Assembly (NCBI GenBank): GCA_020723285.1
Contig: DYJE01000036.1
Location: 1 to 46,375 of the forward strand
DNA length: 46,375 nucleotides
Direction: 5' to 3'
Origin: Desulforapulum autotrophicum
Lineage (GTDB): Bacteria; Desulfobacterota; Desulfobacteria; Desulfobacterales; Desulfolunaceae
Shown: one piece after another, positions 11,539 through 19,938 of the stretch
Layout of the letters: each line of letters begins with the position of its first letter
Numbering within the stretch: position 1 is the stretch's first letter
Position numbers and translations under genes: made by a program
The notes under the pieces: model-generated
Seen by the model: the letters and a program-made list of their open reading frames with translations, nothing else
What the model was told of the DNA's origin: nothing
Database searches by the model: none

Positions 11539-14500
11539 TCATAGCGCCATCAGAAATCCTCCGCCCTGCCCGTTGGGCCGGCTCCCGCTTACGGGTTTGA
11601 CGGCCTGTTTCACAGTCCGTGGATATTTCAGGTAAGGAATCACGCTCAGGTTCTTGATCCCGCCCGTACCGTCGTAGGTGATGGACACCACAGGGATGCC
11701 GGTGACCCGTTCGATTTCCTGTTTCATGGCCTCGGTGACGATGGAGGGACAGCAGAACGCGGGGCTGGCCTGGACGAACAGGCTGAGATCCGGGCAGTGC
11801 TTGGCCAGGTAATGGATTTTCAGGATGTTTTCCATGGATTCCCCGCTGTTTTCGGGTTTCACATGGTATGCGGAAAGGATGGTTTCCGGGTCGTCGTCGT
11901 AGCTGTGTTCCGGCTCCTTGATCACCCGTTCGAAATACCTTTGGTATTTCTTTTCCATGATCTTCATGCCCGAAACCAGGGCTTTCACCGACACCAGGCT
12001 GAAATACAGCCCTTCGTTGAACCATTTCCGGAAATACATGGGGGCGATCATCTTGCCGATTTCCGTATAGGGCGTGGTGACCACCTCTCCGCCGTTTTCC
12101 TCGATGAAGCGGACGAGATCCTGGTTCATCACGCCGTTGTCCCGGACGTAGAGGTCCCCGAAAATCGCCGCTTTGGGCCTATCTTCCTTCCGCGTTTCGA
12201 TCCATTCGAAGCGGGACACGATCTGGGATACCGCCTCTTCCTTGGAGCGGTTGCCGAGAAAGGCGTCTTCAAGGATTTCCACGCTTTTTTCAATGACCCG
12301 GTCCGTGGCCCCTTTCTCCAGTTCGTAAGGCCTGATCTTGCAGCCCATTTTACGGATCATGCCGCCGAACATGTGTGAGAAATAGGCGTTGATGGAGGCC
12401 CGGACCGATATGTCGATGTAGGTGAGTTCTCCGTGGTAAATGCCCGCTTTTTCAAGTCCGTAAGCGGGGAACAGCGAGGCGATGTAGTTGGGGTAGAGCT
12501 TGAGGTTGCAGATGTTGGCCTTGCTGATCCACAAAAGGGTGTTTGAGGGATCGAGGTCGTGTTTTTTCACCGTTTCAGCGAAACCCTGGGCGATGGCATT
12601 CACGGGAATGCACTGGCCGGTGTTGAATTTCAGGCTCCTCGAAATAGTGGGCGGCGTTTCGTCAATGAGGGTGGCGTTGATGCCCTCACGTTTGAGAACC
12701 GCCGTAAGGAACCGGCAGGTGATGGGATCCCAGTTGGGAATGACCAGATTTTTTCCCGCGAGTTTTTTAGCCGGAGAAAAGAACAGGGGGCTGTAATCGG
12801 GCTGCTTGGGTTCCGACACGTCACGGTCATGGTTCCTGAACGCCCGGACCGCAGCTTCGATGCGAGTTTCATAGCCCACGCTGGAATCGTGTTCGTCCAG
12901 CTCCAGGACCAGGTAGGGCTTGCCGTGCCCGTCCATGAGCTGTTTGAAGTAACGTAAGGCAAAGGAATCCGGGGTGCATTTGAAGGATGTCACAAAAACC
13001 GGGTACACCCCCTTTGTCTCTGCCACGGCGTGTGCGGTTTTGAGAATGGCCGCCGGATAGTTCCAGTGAAGGTCGGAAAGAAGGGGCCACAAGGGATGGC
13101 CCTCGTCATCGGCAACCGGAACCATGTCCTGGAAAAAGGTTTTGACGCCCAGATTTTTGAAGATGTCCGGGATTCCGTTGTTGGCCGCAGGAGACAGAAC
13201 GGTGTAGGGCCGCCCGAGAAACACCACGCTCACGTCGCCGGAATCCGTCCGCTCCCGTTCATAGATCTCCTGAAACACCCGCCGGTTCTCACGCTTTTTT
13301 TCAAAGGCCCGTTCGTAGGCCAGGGACACATCGAAAAAGGACACGGAAAGCCCCATCCCTTTGATCATCCGGTACAGCTCCATTTTGGTGTTGAAAGGGT
13401 TGTACAGGTATTTCAAAAGGGGTGTCAGCACCCGGTTGCGGTCGCAATCCGCCATGATGGAGGGAATGAACTGGGTGTAGTAGCAGAACTGCCGCCGCGA
13501 GTTTTTATTTTTGTTTTCGATGTAATACGGAAGAAAAACCACATCGGCCCGGTCCAGGAGATACTGCACATGGCCGTACATGGCCGTGGCCGGTGCGCAG
13601 AACTCGGTTTCCGAGAGATTTTTTCCCCGCTTCACCGCGTCTTTCACCGTTTCGCTGGTGACGGTGCGAATGGACAGGCTGTGAAAAAAACGCTGCCAGT
13701 ACGGCAGGTCTTCCACCAGGTGGAGGGCGGCGGGAATGCCCACCAGAGGCCCTCTGAAAGACAGGGGAATCTCGCCGTCGGCCAGGCGCTCCTGTTTCCG
13801 GCGTTCTGAAAGAAGGTCAAAGCCTTGGGTTTTCTTGCCCACGAATTTTTTCGTGTCATAGTCCCGGCCGCAGAGAAAACCGTAAGCCACGGTTTCGCCG
13901 TCGATTTCCGCCACGGAGATCTTGCAGTGGTTGGCGCACAGCGCACAGATTTCCGATCTGAGGGGAATGTTTTTGGTGTAAAGGTCAAGCCCCCTGAAGG
14001 CTGTGGCGGCAACCTGTTCGTCCAGGAGGGTCAGGGCCGTTCCCAGGGCACCGGTAACATGACAGAATTCCGAAACCAGGATGGGTTTGCCGAGCCGCTG
14101 TTCGAATGCCGCCACCAGGGCCTTGTTTTTCGCCGTGGCCCCCTGGAAGAACACCACGTCGCCGATGGCCGCTTCGTTGGCCACCTTGATCAGGTAGTTG
14201 TCCCTTACCGAATGGAGCACCGAGGCCAGCACCTCGTTCACGTCGTAGCCCTCGGACAGGTAATGGTTGAGATCCCGTTCCATGAACACCGTGCAGCGGT
14301 CGCTTGAAAGAGGTGCCCCAAGGCCCAGAGCGCGATCCGAATATTCGGTCAAGGGACAGCCCAGTTTCCTGGCCTGCTCCTCGATGAAACTTCCCGTACC
14401 CGCGGCGCAGACGTTGTTCATCACTGCCGAGGTGACCCGTCCGTTTTTTAAGGTGGTGAACTTGGCGTCCTGGCCTCCGATCTCGATGATGGTGTCCACA

Positions 14501-15792
14501 TCGGGGTTCAGTTTCACGGCAGCCCGGGCGTGGGCCGTGATTTCGTCTAAGAAAAGATCGGCTCCGATCATTTTTCCGATGTATTTCCGCCCCGACCCCG
14601 TGGTGCCGCAGGCTTTGATGGTCAGACTGATGCTTTTATCCCGGACGATCAGCTGATCCAGGGTTTCGAAAATTCCGCACACCGCTTTTAAGGGATTTCC
14701 GGCGGTGCGGGTGTAAAAACCCGCCACCACATCGCCGGCTCCGTCGACGATCACCGCCTTGGTGCTGGTTGAGCCGATGTCGATGCCCAGCCACACCGAC
14801 AGGGATTCGCCTTCGTGAAGCTCACGGTAGATGTCCGTTTCCACGGGGTTGGATGCCCCGGAGGTGAGGGCCGGAACGTGGTTTGTCCGCGCCACGCTTT
14901 GAAACGACGGAAAAACCGATTGTTCAAGGACAAGGGGCGCGCAGGCCAGTTCCTTTTCCGCTTTTTCCCGGATGAACAGGCTGTCTTTTGAAAGAGGGGC
15001 CGATTCGGTGAGCAGTCCTTTTTCGATATCGGCAAGACCGGCGATGGCGGCACCCAACGCACCGTAAAGATGGGACAGCTCGTCCACCACCAGCGTGACA
15101 CCGGTGAGGGATTCAAGATGGCGCTTCACCGCCGGGTTCTTGGACACGCCGCCGCAGAACAAAATGGGGCCGTCGGCTTTGGTGCCGCCGCTGAACAGGG
15201 TGTCCACGATGTTTTTGGCCAGGCCGTAACACAGGCCGTCACTGATTTCCGACAGACTGTAGCCCTCCTGCTGGGCGTGGATCAGGTCGGTTTTGGCGAA
15301 CACCGCGCAGCGTGACGCGATGAGGGGGAACTCGTTTTCATTTTGAGACGCCACCCAACTCAGCTCCGCCACAGACGGAAGGTTCAGGCGTCCGGCCTGC
15401 TGGTCCAGAAAGCTGCCCGTCCCGGCGGCGCAGGACGTGTTGGTTTTGTAGCTTTTGTACTGGCCGTGCTCGTCGAAACGGAGAAGCCCGAACTTTTCGC
15501 CGCCCACCACAAGGACGGACCTGACGTTGCCGTGCCGGTGCTTGGCCGCAGTGATCACGGCGACCTGGTTGTCGTAAACTCCTTCGGCCCTGACCCGCCG
15601 GGGTGTGGACGAGGTTTTCACCACATGGGCGATGTTTGAAAAGTCGAAGGTGGAAAGAACCTGGTCAAGCCCGTTTTCAATGTCACCCTTGTGAAAGGCG
15701 TAGGCGGTTCTGACAATGTTTTTGTTGGCGTCGATTTCAACGGCTGAAATGGCCACCGATCCGATGTCGATGCCTAATATATTCGATTGCAT
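11539..15792 (-). CDS. Giant acyl-CoA dehydratase activase (double BcrA/HgdC ATPase plus HgdB-like region)
   Basis: This 1417-residue protein belongs to the ATP-driven activators of 2-hydroxyacyl-CoA dehydratases and benzoyl-CoA reductases. It has two tandem ASKHA ATPase halves. The first (about 1-260, LGIDIGSVAISAVE) carries CAAGTGSFLDQQA and RCAVFAKTDL; the second (about 330-600, LGIDIGSTSTKAV) carries CAAGTGSFIEEQA and RCTVFMERDL. The paired cysteines that hold a bridging [4Fe-4S] cluster are present in both. A DUF2229-like region follows (about 640-1000), then a region resembling dehydratase D/B subunits. The ATG at 15792 has GGAG nine bases upstream. The substrate is unknown and no separate dehydratase is adjacent. 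It lies 53 bp downstream of a Phd/PIN pair and could share its transcript. Confidence 0.9.
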   Translation of the reverse strand: MQSNILGIDIGSVAISAVEIDANKNIVRTAYAFHKGDIENGLDQVLSTFDFSNIAHVVKTSSTPRRVRAEGVYDNQVAVITAAKHRHGNVRSVLVVGGEKFGLLRFDEHGQYKSYKTNTSCAAGTGSFLDQQAGRLNLPSVAELSWVASQNENEFPLIASRCAVFAKTDLIHAQQEGYSLSEISDGLCYGLAKNIVDTLFSGGTKADGPILFCGGVSKNPAVKRHLESLTGVTLVVDELSHLYGALGAAIAGLADIEKGLLTESAPLSKDSLFIREKAEKELACAPLVLEQSVFPSFQSVARTNHVPALTSGASNPVETDIYRELHEGESLSVWLGIDIGSTSTKAVIVDGAGDVVAGFYTRTAGNPLKAVCGIFETLDQLIVRDKSISLTIKACGTTGSGRKYIGKMIGADLFLDEITAHARAAVKLNPDVDTIIEIGGQDAKFTTLKNGRVTSAVMNNVCAAGTGSFIEEQARKLGCPLTEYSDRALGLGAPLSSDRCTVFMERDLNHYLSEGYDVNEVLASVLHSVRDNYLIKVANEAAIGDVVFFQGATAKNKALVAAFEQRLGKPILVSEFCHVTGALGTALTLLDEQVAATAFRGLDLYTKNIPLRSEICALCANHCKISVAEIDGETVAYGFLCGRDYDTKKFVGKKTQGFDLLSERRKQERLADGEIPLSFRGPLVGIPAALHLVEDLPYWQRFFHSLSIRTVTSETVKDAVKRGKNLSETEFCAPATAMYGHVQYLLDRADVVFLPYYIENKNKNSRRQFCYYTQFIPSIMADCDRNRVLTPLLKYLYNPFNTKMELYRMIKGMGLSVSFFDVSLAYERAFEKKRENRRVFQEIYERERTDSGDVSVVFLGRPYTVLSPAANNGIPDIFKNLGVKTFFQDMVPVADDEGHPLWPLLSDLHWNYPAAILKTAHAVAETKGVYPVFVTSFKCTPDSFALRYFKQLMDGHGKPYLVLELDEHDSSVGYETRIEAAVRAFRNHDRDVSEPKQPDYSPLFFSPAKKLAGKNLVIPNWDPITCRFLTAVLKREGINATLIDETPPTISRSLKFNTGQCIPVNAIAQGFAETVKKHDLDPSNTLLWISKANICNLKLYPNYIASLFPAYGLEKAGIYHGELTYIDISVRASINAYFSHMFGGMIRKMGCKIRPYELEKGATDRVIEKSVEILEDAFLGNRSKEEAVSQIVSRFEWIETRKEDRPKAAIFGDLYVRDNGVMNQDLVRFIEENGGEVVTTPYTEIGKMIAPMYFRKWFNEGLYFSLVSVKALVSGMKIMEKKYQRYFERVIKEPEHSYDDDPETILSAYHVKPENSGESMENILKIHYLAKHCPDLSLFVQASPAFCCPSIVTEAMKQEIERVTGIPVVSITYDGTGGIKNLSVIPYLKYPRTVKQAVKPVSGSRPNGQGGGFLMAL

Positions 15793-15845
15793 AGGATTCT
15801 CCGAGGTTGGATTTTTTTTAAAAAAGAATGAATGATTAATGTGAA

Positions 15846-16232
15846 TTACCACAAGATTTTTACTGGATAACCCTCAATTTTTTTATCTTTACTGACCAGG
15901 AAAAAATCTTCTGTCACGGCCTGGGATATTAAAAGCCGATCAAAAGGGTCATGGTGGATAAGCGGAAGCTGATCCAACCCCATCACATGATCAAGGTTGA
16001 TATCTAAAAGGGTGACGCCATTTGTTTCCATCTGGCTTTCGATGAGATCAGACAGGGTATCATGGATCTTCATTTTTCCCAATTGCATTTTGATCTGCAT
16101 TTCCCAGACACTGACGACGCTCAATATCAGGCTGTTTTCATAATTTTCACACAATTCGCGGATTTTTTTGGGTAGTTTTCCTGGCTCACAGGCCCACCAG
16201 ATAAACGTATGAGTATCAAGAAGCAGGTTCAT
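15846..16232 (-). CDS. PIN-domain ribonuclease toxin (VapC-like)
   Basis: This 128-residue PIN domain is expected to cleave RNA until bound by its antitoxin. The acidic site residues are visible: Asp6 in LLLDTHTFIWW, Glu44 in SVWEMQIK, and the aspartates in HHDPFDRLLI. Length is normal for the family (DUF/COG3744-like PIN proteins with a THxFIWW start). Its start overlaps the antitoxin stop by 4 bases (ATGA), so translation is probably coupled. It lies between the antitoxin and the activase gene, all on the minus strand. Confidence 0.92.
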   Translation of the reverse strand: MNLLLDTHTFIWWACEPGKLPKKIRELCENYENSLILSVVSVWEMQIKMQLGKMKIHDTLSDLIESQMETNGVTLLDINLDHVMGLDQLPLIHHDPFDRLLISQAVTEDFFLVSKDKKIEGYPVKILW

Positions 16233-16465
16233 CGTGAACCCAGCCAGAAATCATCGGGCAGGGCTTCATCGAAATCTGAACCGACTTTGATTTTATCTTT
16301 GTTTAGACCGGCGATGCGCTGTTTCCCATGCTTGATAATTGGGACAATTTTTGCAAACGGCTGGTCACCTTCCGAGAGGATGATCACATCTCCGGCAGAG
16401 ACCATGGACAGGATCTGGGGCAGCCGGGTTTGAAAGTCACTGACGGTTACGGTTCGAGTGGTCAT
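16229..16465 (-). CDS. Phd/YefM-type antitoxin
   Basis: This 78-residue antitoxin partners the PIN protein. The N-terminal Phd fold is visible in TVTVSDFQTRLPQILSMVSAGDVIILSEGDQPFAKIVP, with a charged, probably disordered C-terminus (FDEALPDDFWLGSR) that should wrap the toxin; the DDFWL ending is common in antitoxins of PIN partners. The ATG at 16465 was chosen because AAAGGA then sits about eight bases upstream; the ATG at 16474 would abut that site. It is likely autoregulatory, but no clear operator was assigned. Confidence 0.9.
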   Translation of the reverse strand: MTTRTVTVSDFQTRLPQILSMVSAGDVIILSEGDQPFAKIVPIIKHGKQRIAGLNKDKIKVGSDFDEALPDDFWLGSR

Positions 16466-16600
16466 ATTCACCATCCTTTGTTCAGTTGTTTTCAGTGAAT
16501 GCCTCCGACGTTTTATCTCTTACGACGTATCATGAAATGATGCAATAGACCATCCCCAGAAAACTGACCACGTCATTCTCCGGGTACGTGAAGAAGGTTC

Positions 16601-16625
16601 GGCCTCCGGCAGCACGCCGAAGGCC
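16601..16625. repeat. GC-rich hairpin repeat, family A-like
   Basis: GGCCTCCGGC (16601-16610) and GCCGAAGGCC (16616-16625) form a 10-bp stem with one mismatch. The CCTCCGGC core links it to the other family A repeats. It could also serve as a 3' barrier for the minus-strand gene ending at 16652. Confidence 0.5.
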
Positions 16626-16651
16626 GTATGGGAACGGGTTCGGGCACACCG

Positions 16652-17683
16652 CTAACGCCCGGTTTTACCAAAGGAGCAGGCCGGAAAGGAACACACCCGG
16701 CAATCCATGCAGAGTCCGCCGTGGGCCAGGGCCGCCAGATCCCGGTTGTCCGGCTGGTCGCCTGCGAGAATCCGGGGCAGCATCAGGTCGAAGACGGTGC
16801 GTTCATGGAAAAGGGCGCAGGCCGGAATACCCATGATGGGCAGGTCACCCCGGTAGGCCAGAAGAAACATGGTGCCCGGAAGAACGCCGGCTCCGTAGTA
16901 TTCACGGTGAACACCCATGTCCCTGATGCCCAGACGGGTCACGTCGTCGGGGTCCACGCTCATGCCGCCGGTGGTGACGATGAGGTCCGTGCCTTTTTCT
17001 TCAAAGGATTTCAGGGTGTCCGCGATAACCTCCCGTTCATCGGGCAGGATCACCGTTTCCACAAGCTCCGCGCCGTAAACCTTGAGCTTTTTTTCAACCA
17101 CGGCCTGAAACCGATCCTGGATCAGCCCGTTGTACACTTCGCTGCCGGTGACGGCCAGCCTTACTTTCATGGTTTTAAACGGTTTGACCGACAAGATGGG
17201 GGCTTCTTTCTCCGCCAGGGCCACGGCCCGGTCCAGGATTTTCTGGTCGATGGTCAGGGGCACGGCCCGGGTTCCGGCGATTTTCTGCCCTTTGGTGACC
17301 GGGGTGTGGGTGTGGATGCTGGCGCACATCACATCGGGAATCATGTTGAAATCGATGAGGGCCCCAACATTGACCTTGAGAAGTCCGTCGTGGGCGGCAT
17401 AAAGCTGGAGTTTCCCTTCGGCGGGTTTTTCATCGTACACCACCCCGTCTCCGGCAAGAACCCGTGCCAGTTCCTGAACCGCGTCGTCCTCGTGGACCTG
17501 ACCCGCCTCGTCTTCCACCACGAACAGATGCCGCTTGCCCAGGCGCATGAGGTGACACACATCCTCATGGCCCACGGTGTGTCCTTTTTTGAATGCCACG
17601 CCCTTGAACTCCCCGGGCCTGATTTCCGTGATATCGTGGGCCAGAGGAAGCCCCACGGCGTTTTCAACGTTTATTTTTTTCAT
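16652..17683 (-). CDS. Molybdopterin-binding (MoeA/MogA-like) protein with Cys-rich tail
   Basis: This 343-residue protein has a MoeA-like N-terminal part (AVGLPLAHDITEIRPGEFKG) and a MoCF/molybdopterin-binding domain (about 170-310) with VTGSEVYNG, TTGGMSVDPDD and IMGIPACALF. The family inserts metal into molybdopterin or binds the cofactor. Unlike classical MoeA (about 400 residues) it lacks some domains and ends with the cysteine cluster CMDCRVCSFPACSFGK. Downstream of FmdE by 20 bp, it is probably in one operon with it. The likely role is in delivering Mo or W cofactor to a formate or formylmethanofuran dehydrogenase-like enzyme (inference); no such enzyme is in the window. Confidence 0.85.
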   Translation of the reverse strand: MKKINVENAVGLPLAHDITEIRPGEFKGVAFKKGHTVGHEDVCHLMRLGKRHLFVVEDEAGQVHEDDAVQELARVLAGDGVVYDEKPAEGKLQLYAAHDGLLKVNVGALIDFNMIPDVMCASIHTHTPVTKGQKIAGTRAVPLTIDQKILDRAVALAEKEAPILSVKPFKTMKVRLAVTGSEVYNGLIQDRFQAVVEKKLKVYGAELVETVILPDEREVIADTLKSFEEKGTDLIVTTGGMSVDPDDVTRLGIRDMGVHREYYGAGVLPGTMFLLAYRGDLPIMGIPACALFHERTVFDLMLPRILAGDQPDNRDLAALAHGGLCMDCRVCSFPACSFGKTGR

Positions 17684-17703
17684 GGCTCGCTCCCGTGCAT
17701 GGT

Positions 17704-18339
17704 TCAGGCTGAAAGGTTCTTTTTCACAAGATCGACGCGAAGGGGATGTTTGTAATACACGTCACCGTGACAGAAATGACAGAGAACACGGCCGTTTTCA
17801 TGGATTTCCCGTCCGTCTCGGACCACGGCCCCACAGCTTTCGCACACGGCTTTGGCACGGGTGGGGCCGGGAAAATCCGTTTCCGGGATGTCCACCCGCA
17901 CCTCGAAAACGTCGAACAGGTCGTGAAGGGGCATCCGTTTGTAGGCTTCGAGCTGGGCCGAGGATTGATCTAAGATGTCCGGCACATACGAAGCCGCCAG
18001 ATCCCTTGACCGTTCCGTGGAAACAACCCGGAACGCCCTTTGGGTTTCAAGGTTCACGAAAGTCGCCGCCATCACGCCGTAATCCTTGAATTTCAAGGAT
18101 CTTCGGCCGAGTTTCACTCCTGTCACATAGCCGATGGCGTCCGTGGCGCAGCGGTCGATCTCCACGTAAACAACCAGTTTTTTGATGTCCGGCCCGTTCC
18201 GTGTGTTTCTGAGCCCCACCAGATTCAGGCCAAGGATGGCCATCCTTACGCCGATGACCTGCCCGGCGCAGAGATGCCCGTGTTCCCTGGCTGACCCGGC
18301 CAGAAGGGTTTCGAAATCGTTCAGCGTGTGTTTATCCAA
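17704..18339 (-). CDS. FmdE-family protein with zinc ribbon
   Basis: This 211-residue protein contains the FmdE domain (about 10-130), with HGHLCAGQVIGVRMA and CATDAIGYVTGVKLGRRS, and a C-terminal zinc ribbon (CESCG...CHFCH). FmdE proteins accompany Mo/W formylmethanofuran dehydrogenases and other molybdoenzymes, but their biochemical role is not settled. The start is a TTG at 18339 with AAAGGAA seven bases upstream. The molybdopterin-binding gene follows on the same strand, supporting a joint role in Mo/W cofactor handling. I looked for a Moco riboswitch in 18340-18500 and did not find a clear one. Confidence 0.88.
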   Translation of the reverse strand: MDKHTLNDFETLLAGSAREHGHLCAGQVIGVRMAILGLNLVGLRNTRNGPDIKKLVVYVEIDRCATDAIGYVTGVKLGRRSLKFKDYGVMAATFVNLETQRAFRVVSTERSRDLAASYVPDILDQSSAQLEAYKRMPLHDLFDVFEVRVDIPETDFPGPTRAKAVCESCGAVVRDGREIHENGRVLCHFCHGDVYYKHPLRVDLVKKNLSA

Positions 18340-18500
18340 GGTTCCTTTCTCCTTTTCGCAGCCGGATGTTGAGGACCTCCCTGATGTTCGGAATGATCAA
18401 GACCCAACCGATGGGTTTATGAGTTTCGATCTTTCCTGTCCATTAAAAGCATATCAGCCAACATAATGCCATATTATATTTTTTCCACCTTGCACGGTTT

Positions 18501-18923
18501 TTATCTGTACATTTCTATGATCAGATCAAAAAATCTGTGAATGGTTTCAAGCTCTTCTTCTGTAAAATGGCTCGCCAGCCGTTCATTGTTCTCCTTCACC
18601 AGGGGCAGGGCCTCGGCGCAGGCGGTTTTTCCTTTTTCAGTAAGAAAGAGGTGGGCGGCCCTGCCATCGGTTTCAGAAGCTTTTTTAATGACCAGCCCGT
18701 TTTTTTCCAGGCGCTCCACCAGGGTCGTGATGGCGGATTTGTTTTGGAAGAGGGCCGCGCTCAGATCTTTGAGCAGGCAGCCGTCGTTTTTATTGAGATA
18801 GAACAGGGCGGCGGCCTGGGTGATGGGAACACCGGTCCGCCCGATCATTTCCTTGTCGAAATAGTTGAACACCAGACGCTGTGCCAGGTTCAGCTTGAAA
18901 AAAAGACGTTTGTCCTGGGTCAT
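18501..18923 (-). CDS. MarR-family transcriptional regulator
   Basis: This 140-residue winged-helix repressor shows the MarR core: GVPITQAAALFYLNKNDGCLLKDLSAALFQNKSAITTLVERLEKNGLV followed by a wing (KASETDGRAAHLFLTEKGK). The ATG at 18923 is preferred because GGGAG lies about eight bases upstream; an in-frame extension to 18962 lacks one. The hotdog gene upstream on the same strand has a 38-bp palindrome in its promoter that is a plausible MarR target (inference). Confidence 0.92.
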   Translation of the reverse strand: MTQDKRLFFKLNLAQRLVFNYFDKEMIGRTGVPITQAAALFYLNKNDGCLLKDLSAALFQNKSAITTLVERLEKNGLVIKKASETDGRAAHLFLTEKGKTACAEALPLVKENNERLASHFTEEELETIHRFFDLIIEMYR

Positions 18924-19019
18924 GATACGATCTCCCATAAAGGGTCGGGTTTTTTGCTTCATCCATCGGGTTCCGTCTCCCGGAGCCCGAATAGTGTTGG
19001 TTTAAGCTTGTTTGTATCC

Positions 19020-19119
19020 GATGGGCACGCTGACGCTTTGCCCCTCCTACAGGATTCCGGTCTGTTGACAGGATGGGCAAAGGCGAAGCCGTGCCCATCT
19101 CTTAAGCCAACAGCATTGT
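19020..19119. repeat. REP-like repeat (GGATGGGCAAAG family)
   Basis: GATGGGCACGCTGACG then CTTTGCCC (19020-19043) is identical, inverted, to 2727-2750. The right part GGATGGGCAAAGG...GTGCCCATC (19072-19099) folds back on the left part. The segment 19094-19119 matches 2342-2367 inverted with one or two mismatches. These are short palindromic intergenic repeats present at least twice in this window. Confidence 0.7.
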
Positions 19120-19143
19120 CCCGGAGCCCGGCTTATGCGGCGG

Positions 19144-19587
19144 TTATTTTTTAGAACTTATATTCATGGTGATCACCGCTGTAAAGACTTCCTTTCCGCC
19201 GGTATCGGTAATGACCACCGGAACATCCGTATTTCCTTTCTTCGTCCAGTCCAGATGCTCCCCCCTTGCAACCACCGTGAGATCGGTTTTGGCTTTGGCG
19301 AGGTATTTGACCGTCATGCCCACAGGTATCCATCTTAAGTCAGCGGGAATCGACACTTCGGTCATCATCCCGGCCACCAGCTCCGCGGCGTTGCACATGG
19401 CGATGGCGTGAACGGTTCCAAGGTGGTTGTGGATTTTTTTCTGGTTGACGACGGCAAGTTCCGCGTAGCCGGGCCTCAAATCGACGAACACAGGATCGAT
19501 GGTCTGGAAATACGGCGCGAATTCCGTGACCATTTTTGTGAAATCTTCGTTCCCTGCGGCCTTGTACATTTCGAGTGTCTGATTCAT
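19144..19587 (-). CDS. Hotdog-fold thioesterase-like protein (DUF4442/PaaI type)
   Basis: This 147-residue protein has the hotdog pattern: VDLRPGYAELAVVNQKKIHNHLGTVHAIAMCNAAELVAGMM, resembling DUF4442/PaaI-type acyl-CoA thioesterases. The central NHLGTVHA segment corresponds to the family active-site loop. It may hydrolyse an acyl-CoA or bind one as a sensor. The ATG at 19587 has AGGGAG eight bases upstream and begins MNQTLEMYK. It lies behind a promoter buried in a palindrome and upstream of a MarR gene, suggesting ligand-controlled expression (inference). Confidence 0.82.
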   Translation of the reverse strand: MNQTLEMYKAAGNEDFTKMVTEFAPYFQTIDPVFVDLRPGYAELAVVNQKKIHNHLGTVHAIAMCNAAELVAGMMTEVSIPADLRWIPVGMTVKYLAKAKTDLTVVARGEHLDWTKKGNTDVPVVITDTGGKEVFTAVITMNISSKK

Positions 19588-19637
19588 GGGTCTCTCCCTG
19601 GTTTGAAAGTGAATGCTAACGATCATTTTCATATAAT

Positions 19638-19684
19638 AGTACGCATATGAACTATATATAGTTCATGTGCGTACTTTTTGTCAA
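19638..19684 (-). promoter_or_regulatory. Promoter overlapped by a 38-bp palindrome
   Basis: The sequence 19638-19675 is a palindrome centred on CTATATATAG with a single mismatched pair, arms AGTACGCA and TGCGTACT. A perfect -35 TTGACA lies at 19684-19679, and CTATAT or TATATA in the palindrome centre is placed 17-18 bp downstream as -10. A repressor dimer on the palindrome would occlude the promoter. Confidence 0.75.
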
Positions 19685-19938
19685 CATCCAAATTCAGTGG
19701 AATCCATCATTTTAGTTGATCGAACATTCCGATCAGTATAAAATTCAAATCTGTCATTCTTCGTTCCGGCACCTGACGGCCCACGTTCTGACAACGGATT
19801 CTTCACCGTCTCTCGCACTCATCCGCCCGTTGCGATTCGCCACGCATATCCGCGTCTGCCGATATATTGATAGTGATCGTATCCCGCTGAATTTTTTTTA
19901 TAAGACAAATCGACCCTGAGATTCCATTGAGGACGCCT

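Noticed and set aside
11372-12025. Minus-strand frame overlapping the 3' end of the activase
   Set aside because: Out of frame with the activase, and its sequence does not continue a domain; no frameshift is needed because the activase ends naturally.
18340-18500. Molybdenum cofactor riboswitch upstream of FmdE
   Set aside because: The context would suit it, but I could not match the conserved core or pairing by eye.
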